Assembly: GCA_015062205.1 (NCBI GenBank)
Contig: SUVB01000035.1
Span: forward strand, 24,176 to 88,175
From: Desulfovibrio desulfuricans
GTDB lineage: Bacteria; Desulfobacterota; Desulfovibrionia; Desulfovibrionales; Desulfovibrionaceae
Reading direction: 5' to 3'
DNA length: 64,000 nt
The translations under genes and the position numbers were made by a program. Below the pieces are notes generated by a model. It ran no database searches, was not told where the DNA came from, and saw only the letters and a list, made by a program, of their open reading frames with translations. Of this stretch, positions 46,459 through 57,211 are shown one piece after another; position 1 is the stretch's first letter; every line of letters starts with the position of its first letter.

Positions 46459-46487
46459 TTGCTAACAGGCCCGCCCGACATTATACT
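46459..46487 (+). promoter_or_regulatory. sigma70-type promoter of yccA
   Basis: TTGCTA (46459-46464), 17-bp spacer, TATACT (46482-46487), about 100 bases before the yccA start. Confidence 0.6.
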
Positions 46488-46590
46488 CTCTGCGGAGTAT
46501 CATGAATGAACCCCTCCGCCTGCCTTGACGCCACGCCGGGAAGCCAGGGCGCCGTGCAGGCGGGCCATACAACTTTTTCGGGAGGATACA

Positions 46591-47298
46591 ATGCCCTTTA
46601 CCCGCAGCGTTGCCCGAAGCGGCATCGACAGCAGCGTCGCTTCCGCTTATATGCGCCAGGTCTATCAGTGGATGACCGCCGGTCTGGCCCTGACCACCGT
46701 GGTTTCCTACGGCGTGGCGACCTCGCCGACCCTGCAGGCCGCCATTTTCGGCAGCATGATTGTGCCCATTGTGCTCATTGTGGCGCAGTTAGCCCTAGTC
46801 ATCGCCCTTTCGGCCGCCGTGCACAAAATGTCCGCAGGCACGGCCACGGGCCTGTTCCTGCTCTATTCCGCGCTGACGGGCGCGACGCTCTCGTCCATCT
46901 TCGTGGTCTACCCCATCGGCTCCATCGTCAACGCCTTTCTGGTGACCACAGGCATGTTCCTGGCCATGAGCGTCTACGGCACCGTGACCAAGCGCGACCT
47001 GACGGGCATGGGCAGCTTTTTGTTCATGGGCCTTATCGGCCTGCTCATCGCCATGGTGGTGAACCTCTTCCTCCAGAGCAGCATGATGGACTTCATCATC
47101 AGCTGCGTGGGCGTGCTCATTTTCACGGGCCTCACGGCCTACGACACGCAGAAGCTGCGGCAGTTCGGCGAGGGCGCTCCTCTGGATGACGGCACGGCAG
47201 TGCGCCGCGGGGCCATCCTCGGCGCGCTGACGCTGTACCTCGACTTCATCAACCTCTTCCTCATGCTGCTGCGCCTTTTCGGCAGCAACAGGGACTAG
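46591..47298 (+). CDS. Bax inhibitor-1/YccA family membrane protein
   Basis: 235-residue inner-membrane protein with seven hydrophobic helices, family BI-1 (TMBIM), related to YccA, which modulates FtsH, and to BsYetJ calcium channels. N-terminal SAYMRQVYQWMTAGLALTTVVSY and the C-terminal GLTAYDTQKLRQFGEG and ALTLYLDFINLFLMLLRLFG are diagnostic; the Asp in DFINLFL is the conserved C-terminal acidic residue. GGGAGG precedes the ATG. It has its own promoter and is separated from rnr by a hairpin. Confidence 0.95.
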   Translation: MPFTRSVARSGIDSSVASAYMRQVYQWMTAGLALTTVVSYGVATSPTLQAAIFGSMIVPIVLIVAQLALVIALSAAVHKMSAGTATGLFLLYSALTGATLSSIFVVYPIGSIVNAFLVTTGMFLAMSVYGTVTKRDLTGMGSFLFMGLIGLLIAMVVNLFLQSSMMDFIISCVGVLIFTGLTAYDTQKLRQFGEGAPLDDGTAVRRGAILGALTLYLDFINLFLMLLRLFGSNRD

Positions 47299-47333
47299 AC
47301 CTTCCTGCGGCGTACGCCGCCTGACATGCAAAC

Positions 47334-47370
47334 GGCAGGGGGCGAAAGGCGCGGCCTTTTGCCCCCTGTC
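47334..47370 (+). other. 17-bp hairpin between yccA and rnr
   Basis: Arms 47334-47350 and 47354-47370 with a 3-base loop pair over 17 positions, two being G-U. There is no U tract after it, so it may be a weak terminator, a processing site or an attenuator for rnr. It argues against the rnr start at 47326. Confidence 0.55.
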
Positions 47371-47397
47371 GTCTCCCTCCCCCCTGCTGCAGGCCGC

Positions 47398-49811
<2,414 letters not shown>

Positions 49812-49812
<1 letters not shown>

Positions 49813-51431
49813 TGGCCCTGCTTTCCGCACAGCAGCGCATGGGCGCGGCGGCCCTCATTCTGGCCGCCAGCACCATCCTCTCCCGCCTCATGGGCCTTGT
49901 GCGCGACAAAATCATCTCATGGCAGTTCGGCGCAGGCGGCGAGGCGGACATGTATTTTGCCGCCTTTGTGGTGCCCGACATCATCAACTACCTGCTGGCG
50001 GGGGGCTTCATGTCCATCACCATCATCCCCCTGCTGACCCGCCGCTTTCAGGAAGACGCGGCCGACGCCTGGCGCTTTTTTTCCTGCGTGTTCTGCTGGA
50101 TGGCCGCAGGCTCCGCGCTGCTGACCCTGGCGGGCATGGCCGGGGCCGACACGCTGGCGCGACTGGTGGCCCCCGGTTTCCCCCCGGAGCAATGGGAACG
50201 GCTGGCCTTCTTCATGCGCATCATTCTGCCCGCGCAGGTCTTCTTCCTCTGCGGGGCCTGCCTCACGGCCCTGCTTTTCATGCGACGGCAGTTCCGCGTG
50301 CCCGCCCTGGCCCCGCTCATCTACAACGGGGCCATCATTCTCACGGGCCTGCTGCTGCCGCTTGCAGCGCGTTCGCACACGGCGCAGGCGCTGCTGCCGA
50401 CCGCGCTCCTCGCCCGCCTGGACGGCATGACCGGCTACTGCGCGGGCGTGACGCTGGGCGCGGCGCTGGGAACGTTCTTTCTGCCGCTGCGCGTGGCAGC
50501 CCGGCAGGAACTGCGCCTCACCCCCGTATGGCGGCATCCTCTCATGGGCAAATTCCTGCTCACGGCCCTGCCGCTCATGCTCGGACAGACCGTCATCATG
50601 CTGGACGAACAGTTTCTGCGCGTTTTCGGCAGTTTCGTCGGGGACGGCGCGGTGAGCCTGCTCAACTACGCGCGGCGCATCACCCAGGTGCCCGTGGGCC
50701 TCGTGGGACAGGCCGCCGCCGTGGCCTCCTACCCCTTCCTCGTCTCCCTGCTGACGCGGGGCGATACCGAACGCTTTGACGCCACGCTGCGCACAGCCCT
50801 GCGCGGCAGCATCGGCCTGATCATCCCCTGCGCCCTGTGCATGGCCGCCACGGCATGGCCCATTCTCGGCGTCATCTTTCAGGGCGGGCGCTTCGGCCCG
50901 GCCGAGACCCTTGCCGCGCTGCCGCTGACCCGCATCATGCTGGCCGCCGTGCCCTTCTGGATCCTCTACATGGTGCTGGTGCGCGCCTACTATGCCCACG
51001 GCGACACGCTCACCCCGGCCGTCACGGGCACCGTCATGACCCTGCTCTGCCTGCCCGTGTATTACTGGTGGGCCGTGCCGCGCGGGGCCTGGGCCATTGC
51101 CGCCCTCTCCGGCGCGAGCGTGGCCTGTTATGTGCTCTGGCTCACAGGCGTCTGGCTGCGCCGCCAGGGCAGCGGCGCGCTCAGGGGCCTGCCGGGGCTG
51201 GCCCTGCGCGTGACGCTGGCCGCCCTCCCCGCCACCGTGGCCGCGTGGCTCTGCGCGGACAAGGCCATGCGCACGCTGCCCCTGCCGCCCTTCCTCGCGG
51301 CCTGCACGGCCCTGACGCTGGGAGGCGCGGTCTTTGCCGCACTCTTTGCGCCGCTCGCATGGCGCTGCGCGCCCGAAGTCCTTGCGCCCGCGCTGCAGCG
51401 CCTGCGACGGCGGTCGCCAAAGGCGCAGTAA
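49812..51431 (+). CDS. murJ: lipid II flippase MurJ
   Basis: MOP-superfamily flippase exporting lipid-linked peptidoglycan precursor. 539 residues, about 14 transmembrane helices. Landmarks: ILAASTILSRLMGLVRDKIISWQFG at the start with conserved Arg residues, YFAAFVVPDIINYLLAGG, GSFVGDGAVSLLNYARRITQVPVGL, and YMVLVRAYYAHGDTLTPA. The ATG overlaps the rnr stop (TGATG), so translation is coupled; GGGGGAAC upstream can act as ribosome site. Ends 16 bp from the convergent YdjM-like gene. Confidence 0.94.
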
Positions 51432-51447
51432 CGGCCGCCGCAGCCCC

Positions 51448-51948
51448 TCAAAAAAGGTGCCCCATGCCCAAGCGGCGCGCCAGCTGCAGCACATCCTCCC
51501 GCAAAAACAGCCAGACCAGCGCCGCGATGCCCGCAAGAAAACACAACTCGCCCGCGCTGCCCGTGGAACACAGCTTCAGGGAGAGCATGCGGCGACGTGA
51601 GAACGGCAGCACGGGCACGCCCGCAGGGGTCAGCATGTCCAGCAGCACATGGCTCAGGCCGCCCAGGCCCACGCCCAGCGCGGCTTCGCGCGCCAGATCG
51701 CTCAGACCGGAAGCGGAAAACCCGGCGGCACAGAGGAGGCACCACCAGCCGAACCAGTGCGTCGTGCCCCGGTGCACGGCATGAAACAGACGCTGCCGCC
51801 CGCCGCGCGTCAGGGCAAGCCCCGCCATGCGCTGGTCCAGCATGTCGGGCAGCACCGCCCCCGCGCAGGCTGCGGCCAGCCCCGCCAGGGGCAGATGCAG
51901 GGCCAGCCCCGCCGCCACGGCCCCGGCCTGATGCGTTATCCATTTCAT
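51448..51948 (-). CDS. YdjM-like (DUF457) membrane-bound hydrolase family protein
   Basis: 166 residues. Family of inner-membrane proteins predicted as metal-dependent hydrolases (YdjM, LexA regulated in E. coli). Begins MKWITHQAGAVAAGL with His6 as in the family (H..g..), then LPDMLDQR, FHAVHRGTTHWFGW (the HRG.TH motif) and GGLSHVLLDMLTPAGV (SH...D). Four hydrophobic segments. It overlaps the bioC stop by four bases (ATGA), so is the last gene of the bio run; no link with biotin is known to me. Confidence 0.85.
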   Translation of the reverse strand: MKWITHQAGAVAAGLALHLPLAGLAAACAGAVLPDMLDQRMAGLALTRGGRQRLFHAVHRGTTHWFGWWCLLCAAGFSASGLSDLAREAALGVGLGGLSHVLLDMLTPAGVPVLPFSRRRMLSLKLCSTGSAGELCFLAGIAALVWLFLREDVLQLARRLGMGHLF

Positions 51949-52712
51949 TGCCTGTTCCCCTGCCCCGTCCATGTCTTCCGCGCCAGCACATACACGGGGC
52001 GGTAGGTGAGCCGCACCCCGTCCCCATCGCCGTACAGCGCGGCGTAGTCCCTGACAAAGGCCGCGTAGCGGCGCGTATTCCAGACCGTTGTGCGGATGCC
52101 TGTCACCCCGGTTTCCCGTAAATGCAGCAGCACGTCCCTGGGCGCGGCGAAATGCCGGACCGCCGTCTCCTCTTCCATGTGCAGGATATTGAAGGCCGGA
52201 GTCAGCAGGCGGCGCAGTTCCCCCGTATCGGCATAGCGCAGGCCCACGCCCGTAAGGCGCGTCACCTCCTGCAGATTGCCCGGCAGAAAACTGCTGAAGG
52301 CGAGCAGGCCGTCTCCGGCCAGATGCCGCGCGCAACGCGCAAACAGGGCGGACAGGTCCGGGAACCACTGAAAGGCCGAGGCGCTGACAATGCTGTCGTA
52401 TGTGCCGTCCCAGAGTACGCGCATGGCGTCGCCCTCCAGGCAGGCGACCGTTTGCGGGTGTTCACGCGCGAGCAGCGCCGCCTGCGGACTGGTGCAGACA
52501 TCGTTGAGCACCAGCCTGCCCGGTTGCGCGGCCAGCAGGCGACGGCTCAGCAGGCCCGTGCCCGCGCCGATTTCCAGCACGCGCGCGCCGGGCCGCACAT
52601 GGGCGGCGGCCAGTTCCCAGAGGCGCGCCGCAGCAGTTCTCTGCACGTCCGCCTGCGCGTCATACGTGGTCACGGCCCGGCTGAAACGCGCTTTTACTGT
52701 TGCGGCGTCCAC
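51945..52712 (-). CDS. bioC: malonyl-ACP O-methyltransferase BioC
   Basis: Methylates malonyl-ACP so that fatty acid synthase can build pimeloyl-ACP methyl ester for biotin. 255 residues. SAM motif I VLEIGAGTGLLSRRLL (45-60), acidic VLNDVCTSP, motif IV YDSIVSASAFQWFPDLSALF with the Gln-Trp pair typical of BioC, and the later TGIRTTVWNTRRYAAF segment. N-terminal KARFSRAVTTYDAQADVQ is the family start. Starts at GTG, three bases after the bioG stop. Neighbours bioF and bioG make the assignment strong. Confidence 0.93.
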   Translation of the reverse strand: MDAATVKARFSRAVTTYDAQADVQRTAAARLWELAAAHVRPGARVLEIGAGTGLLSRRLLAAQPGRLVLNDVCTSPQAALLAREHPQTVACLEGDAMRVLWDGTYDSIVSASAFQWFPDLSALFARCARHLAGDGLLAFSSFLPGNLQEVTRLTGVGLRYADTGELRRLLTPAFNILHMEEETAVRHFAAPRDVLLHLRETGVTGIRTTVWNTRRYAAFVRDYAALYGDGDGVRLTYRPVYVLARKTWTGQGNRQ

Positions 52713-52715
52713 AGC

Positions 52716-53375
52716 TCAGTCTCCCGCAAAGGGCAGGTCAGGGAGGTAGTGCGGCCCGTCCAGCACCGCAATGGGCGTGCCCGCCCATGCGCGCCGCATA
52801 TTGTCGATGGGGAAGATTCTGTCCCTGCGCGAAAGCACGGCCAGGTCCCATGCCGTGAACAGCGGCCCGCGCCGGGACGCGGCATGCGCCCTCACGGCAG
52901 CCAGTTCGTCCCGCAGGGAATCGACGGAACGCGCGGGCCGCTGCGCGGCGAAGTCCTCCAGGTACGGCCCGCACATGCGGCGGGTGAAGCGCTCCACCAC
53001 AGACAGGGCGGCATCCCCCTCCAGACCGCGCAGGGTGGCGTCATAAACAGCAGTGGGGATGCCGCGCTCGTCGTCCACGGGGTACAGCGTGCCGTTGACG
53101 GCCACGGCGCGCTCCACGGGCAGCCGCGTTCCGGCCAGCGCCACGGCGGCGGCGTACACGCCCAGGGACCAGGCCCGCACGCGCACCTGCGCATAACCGG
53201 AAACGTCCGGCAGGCTGAAATCCGTATCGCTGTAGTCATAACACAGCGCGAAGTCGCAGCCGCGCATGCGGGGGGACTGCACTGCCCGGGCAAAGGGCCG
53301 CGCGTCCATGCCCCAGCCTGTGAAGAACAGTTCGAGGGTCGGCGCGTTCCGCCGTGCCGGAAATGCCGTCTTCAT
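52716..53375 (-). CDS. bioG: pimeloyl-ACP methyl ester esterase BioG
   Basis: Alpha/beta hydrolase that removes the methyl group after pimeloyl-ACP is complete, replacing BioH. 219 residues, DUF452 family. FFTGWGMDARPF (17-28) is the oxyanion region, Ser70 in RAWSLGVYAA is the nucleophile, and GPHYLPDLPF near the C-terminus holds the catalytic His. VAVNGTLYPVDDERGIP is a family block. ATG overlaps the bioF stop (ATGA). Confidence 0.93.
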   Translation of the reverse strand: MKTAFPARRNAPTLELFFTGWGMDARPFARAVQSPRMRGCDFALCYDYSDTDFSLPDVSGYAQVRVRAWSLGVYAAAVALAGTRLPVERAVAVNGTLYPVDDERGIPTAVYDATLRGLEGDAALSVVERFTRRMCGPYLEDFAAQRPARSVDSLRDELAAVRAHAASRRGPLFTAWDLAVLSRRDRIFPIDNMRRAWAGTPIAVLDGPHYLPDLPFAGD

Positions 53376-54529
53376 GGCAGCCAGGGGCGCAGGCTGCGCG
53401 CCAGCGCTTCGGCCTGCGCCGTCGTCACCGCCGCCGTGAGCGAGATGCGCAGCCGCGACGTGCCGGCAGGCACGGTGGGCGGACGGATGGCCGACACATA
53501 AAAGCCTTCGGCCTGCAAAGCCTCGGCGGCGGCCAGCGTGCGCCGGTTGTCGCCAAGGATGACGGGGACAATCTGGGAGGGTTCGCCCTCCGCCCGGCCG
53601 GGATGCACGGCGGCATGCAGCCGGCGGGAAACTGCCGCCAGATGCTGCCGACGCGCCGTCATATCCGCCCCGGCCATCCTTTCGAGAATGAAGCGGCTCC
53701 AGGCGAGATTGACGGGCGGCAGGGCCGTGGTGAAGATAAAGGGCCGCACGGTGTTGATCAGGTAGTCGCGCAACTCCGCGGTGCAGACGACAAAAGCCCC
53801 TGCCGAGGCCCAGGCCTTGCTCATGGTGCCCATGAGCATGTCCACGGACCCGAGACAGCCCGCCGCCGCGCAGCAGCCAAGCCCGCCGGGGCCGCGCACG
53901 CCCACGGCGTGGGCCTCATCCACATAGAGGCGCACCTTGGGAAAGGCCCGCTTCAGCGCCGTGAGCGCGGTGAGGTCGCAGAAGTCGCCGTCCATGCTGA
54001 AGACGGATTCCGTGACGATCCAGAGGGTTTCGCAGGCCGCGTGGTGCTGTTCCACCAGCGCGGCGAGCTGCCTGTAATCGTTATGGCGGTAGCGCAGCAC
54101 CCGGCCCGCGCAGAGGCGCATGCCGTCGATGCAGCTGGCGTGAATCAGCTTGTCCGCCAGCAACAGGCTTCCCTTACCGCACAGGGCAGGCAATATGCCC
54201 TCGTTGGCGTGGTAGCCGCTGCCGAAAACCAGCGCGGCTTCCGCCCCGTAGGCCAGGGCCAGGGCCTGTTCCAGAGCCTCGTGTTCGTCGCAGGTGCCCG
54301 TAAGCAGGCGCGAGGAACACGCCCCCAGACGCAGGGAGGCCGGGTCGCGCCCGGCCCAGAACTCCCGCCGCAGGGCGGCATCCTCGCCGAGGCCGAGATA
54401 GTCGTTGGAGCCGAGATTGACAAAGGCCCGGCCCGCCGCTGCGGCGCGACGACGGGCCTCGTCGATGTTGGCGAGCGTGCGGAAGCTTCCCTCGGTTTTC
54501 TTCTGTTCCAGCAGGGCGGAATAGAACAT
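53372..54529 (-). CDS. bioF: 8-amino-7-oxononanoate synthase
   Basis: PLP enzyme joining pimeloyl-ACP (or CoA) with alanine, first step of biotin ring assembly. 385 residues. SNDYLGL (41-47), GSGYHANEG (103-111), DEAHAVGVRG (204-213) and the Schiff-base Lys238 in TMSKAWASAG are intact; IRPPTVPAGTSRLRISL is the closing block. ATG 54529 gives the normal N-terminus although its ribosome site is weak; the frame extends towards nrdJ. Lies 95 bp below nrdJ. bioA, bioB and bioD are not in the window. Confidence 0.95.
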   Translation of the reverse strand: MFYSALLEQKKTEGSFRTLANIDEARRRAAAAGRAFVNLGSNDYLGLGEDAALRREFWAGRDPASLRLGACSSRLLTGTCDEHEALEQALALAYGAEAALVFGSGYHANEGILPALCGKGSLLLADKLIHASCIDGMRLCAGRVLRYRHNDYRQLAALVEQHHAACETLWIVTESVFSMDGDFCDLTALTALKRAFPKVRLYVDEAHAVGVRGPGGLGCCAAAGCLGSVDMLMGTMSKAWASAGAFVVCTAELRDYLINTVRPFIFTTALPPVNLAWSRFILERMAGADMTARRQHLAAVSRRLHAAVHPGRAEGEPSQIVPVILGDNRRTLAAAEALQAEGFYVSAIRPPTVPAGTSRLRISLTAAVTTAQAEALARSLRPWLP

Positions 54530-54624
54530 GGCTGTGCCGTTTTCCGGTTCTGACAGTTCGGACAGGGCAGGGGCTCCCGCGGGCGCGCAGCCCGCCGGCC
54601 CCTCGGAGAAACCGGCGCGCGGGC

Positions 54625-56901
54625 CTAGCCGCAGCGCGAGAAACCGCAGGCCGGGCAGATCAGACAGCCCTCCTGAAACACCAGTTCTTCGCCGCATTCC
54701 GGGCAGGTCTGCTTTTGCAGGTCGCTGACGCCGCCGGGATGATCGTCCTTGAGGTAGCGGCGTTCCAGCACCCAGGCGATGGCGTCGGGTATGGAGAGCA
54801 GAAGGCCCTTGCGGCGAAAGACCGGGTGCTCGCCGCCGATACCCTTGATCTGGGCCACCACGTCGCGCACGTGCACGCCGGAGCGCAGGGCCAGCGACAC
54901 CAGACGGCCGATGGCCTCGGCCTTGGCCGTGATGGACCGGCCGGACTTGCCGATGGTGGCGAACACCTCGAAGGGGCGGCCGTCCACCTCATTGACCGTG
55001 AGGTACATGACGCCGAGGCCCGTGGTCACGCGCTGGGTGAAACCCTGCACGATGTCGGGCCGCTCGCGCACGCCCGACACGACGGGAGCCGAAGCCGGGG
55101 CGGGTGTCGCGCCGGACGCGCCGTCCATCTTCTTCTGCCCCTCGCCGGTGGCCAGCACCTGGACGCTCTTGCAGCCGTCCCGGTAGACGGTGACGCCCTT
55201 GCACCCCTCCTTGTAGGCCAGCCAGTAAATATCGTAGATGTCCTGTTCCGTGGCGTCGTGAGGCAGGTTCACGGTCTTGGACACGGCATTGTCCGTATGG
55301 CGCTGGAAGGCGGCCTGCATGCGCAAATGCCACACCGGCGCGATGTCCATAGCCGTGACGAAGACTCGGCGCAGCCCGGCGGGCACATGCTCCATGTCCT
55401 GAACGGAGCCTCTGGCCACCACGCTGTCCATGAGTTCGTGGCTGAACAGGCCCGCCTCGCTGAGGGCCTCCTCGAAATAGGGATTGACCTCCACCAGGCG
55501 TTCGCCGTCAAGGATGTTGCGCGTGAAGCAGAGGGCGAAGAGCGGCTCCACGCCGGAGGAGCACCCCGCGATGATGGACAGCGTGCCCGTGGGCGCGATG
55601 GTGGTCACTGTGGCGTTGCGGTAGGGGCCGAGCCCTTTGGCCGCAAAGGCCGACGTGCCGTAGGCGGGGAAGGGGCCGCGTTCCCCGGCCAGCTGCGCCG
55701 AGGCCTTGTGCCCCTCCTCATTGATGAAGGCCATGATGCGCTCGCCCAGCGCAACGCCCTGCTGCGAATTGTAGGGCACGCCCAGGCGATAGAGCAGGTC
55801 GGCGAAGCCCATGACGCCCAGGCCGATCTTGCGGTTTTTGCGCACGGTTTCGGTGATGCGTTCCAGCGGGAAGCGCGAGGCGTCGATGACGTTGTCCAGA
55901 AAGCGCACGGCCAGATGCGTCACGCGGCGCAGCTCCGCCCAGTCGATGCCCTGCGTCGCCGGGTCGTCATCCCCGTTGTGGCCGGGCACATAGAAGCGGG
56001 CCAGATTGACGGAGCCGAGGTTGCAGGCCTCATAGGGCAGCAGGGGCTGTTCGCCGCAGGGATTGGTGGATTCTATATCGCCCTGGTCCGGCGTGGGGTT
56101 GTCGCGGTTGATGCGGTCCAGAAAGACGATGCCGGGGTCGCCCGACTGCCATGCCTTTCTGACGAGCAGGTCAAAGACGTCGCGGGCGCGCAGGCGTTCC
56201 GCCACCTCGCCGGTGTTGGGGGCCACAAGATCATACTGCTCGTCGTCTTCCACGGCGCGCATGAAGGCCTCGGTCAGGCCCACGGAAAGATTGAAGTTGT
56301 TGAATTCGCCTTCTTTTTCCTTGGCGCGGATAAATTCGAGGATGTCCGGATGGTCCACGCGCAAAATGCCCATGTTGGCCCCGCGCCGCGTGCCGCCCTG
56401 TTTCACCTGCTCCGTGGCGGTGTTGAAAATGCGCAGAAAGGACACCGGCCCGGAGGCCACGCCGCCCGTGGAGCCCACACGGCTGGCCTTGGGCCGCAGG
56501 CGCGAAAAGGAAAAGCCCGTGCCGCCGCCCGATTTGTGGATCATGGCCGCGTACTTCACGGCATCAAAGATTTCCTCGATGGAATCGCCCACGGGCAGCA
56601 CAAAACAGGCCGAAAGCTGGCCCAGCTCCGTGCCCGCGTTCATCAGCGTGGGCGAATTGGGCAGAAATTTCCACGAGGTCATCATGTCGTAGAAATCGCG
56701 GGCCAGTTCCGCCTCCTTGCGGGTGGAGCGGTCGTACTTGACCTCCTCGGCGGCCACGGCCGCGGCCACACGCCAGAAGAGTTCGCGCGGCGTTTCCGAC
56801 ACCCTGCCGGTTTCGTCCCTGCGCAGGTAGCGTTTTTGCAGAACGACCTCGGTATTGGACTTCACGTCCGGCTGCGGCAGATCCTTGGGCATTGCGAGCA
56901 T
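54625..56901 (-). CDS. nrdJ: adenosylcobalamin-dependent ribonucleoside-diphosphate reductase
   Basis: Class II reductase making deoxynucleotides with a B12-generated thiyl radical, suited to anaerobes. 758 residues. SPTLMNAGT, LSACFVLPVGDSIEEI (with one of the redox Cys), STNPCGEQPLLPYEACNLGSVNL holding the radical Cys-x-Glu pair, and APTGTLSIIAGCSSGVEP are present. The C-terminal part has a vitamin B12-dependent-type region and ends in a zinc finger CPECGEEL...CPACGFSRCG. ATG 56901 is chosen because AAAGG is at good spacing; ATG 56892 is possible. Leader of about 160 bases upstream is AT-rich. Confidence 0.96.
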   Translation of the reverse strand: MLAMPKDLPQPDVKSNTEVVLQKRYLRRDETGRVSETPRELFWRVAAAVAAEEVKYDRSTRKEAELARDFYDMMTSWKFLPNSPTLMNAGTELGQLSACFVLPVGDSIEEIFDAVKYAAMIHKSGGGTGFSFSRLRPKASRVGSTGGVASGPVSFLRIFNTATEQVKQGGTRRGANMGILRVDHPDILEFIRAKEKEGEFNNFNLSVGLTEAFMRAVEDDEQYDLVAPNTGEVAERLRARDVFDLLVRKAWQSGDPGIVFLDRINRDNPTPDQGDIESTNPCGEQPLLPYEACNLGSVNLARFYVPGHNGDDDPATQGIDWAELRRVTHLAVRFLDNVIDASRFPLERITETVRKNRKIGLGVMGFADLLYRLGVPYNSQQGVALGERIMAFINEEGHKASAQLAGERGPFPAYGTSAFAAKGLGPYRNATVTTIAPTGTLSIIAGCSSGVEPLFALCFTRNILDGERLVEVNPYFEEALSEAGLFSHELMDSVVARGSVQDMEHVPAGLRRVFVTAMDIAPVWHLRMQAAFQRHTDNAVSKTVNLPHDATEQDIYDIYWLAYKEGCKGVTVYRDGCKSVQVLATGEGQKKMDGASGATPAPASAPVVSGVRERPDIVQGFTQRVTTGLGVMYLTVNEVDGRPFEVFATIGKSGRSITAKAEAIGRLVSLALRSGVHVRDVVAQIKGIGGEHPVFRRKGLLLSIPDAIAWVLERRYLKDDHPGGVSDLQKQTCPECGEELVFQEGCLICPACGFSRCG

Positions 56902-57211
56902 GAAGAAACCTTTCTCCTGATGTTTGCCGGGAGCGCGGCTCCCCGATACGGCGGACAGCACAGACCTCGCCGCGTGTCGCGATGACAGGCGACGCCTGAA
57001 CATGCAAGTATACACGGAATTGCGCGAAAAGGAACCTCGCAAGAAATTCGATAGGTTATATACAATTATGCTGATTTACTGAAGGATTTTCCGTCATTTT
57101 CCGCAGTCCTCCCCTCCAGGGGCAGGCCGTCCGCCCTGCCGGAACAGGGCGTGGCGCGGCTTTTGCGCGACAAAAATTTTTTTTTTTGCAGGGCGTACTC
57201 CCGAAGCATGC
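56902..57211. other. nrdJ leader and intergenic region
   Basis: 310 bases, no gene seen. On the minus strand a possible -10 TATAAC with a poor -35 (TTCAGT, 17-bp spacing) lies at 57056-57084, which would give a leader of about 150 bases. I find no B12-box or clear NrdR palindrome pair. A run of 5 A then 11 T (57172-57187) and a 7-bp GC hairpin (57132-57151) lie closer to the Rsm22-like gene stop but are not arranged as a classical terminator. Confidence 0.45.

Noticed and set aside
54715..56985. 756-codon open frame on the plus strand
   Set aside because: It is antisense to nrdJ, rich in His/Gln/Gly as expected from a reverse frame of GC-rich coding sequence, and has no family likeness or ribosome site.
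56902..57100. Cobalamin riboswitch or NrdR box pair before nrdJ
   Set aside because: No B12-box or recognisable NrdR palindrome pair was found; only an AT-rich promoter-like patch is present.
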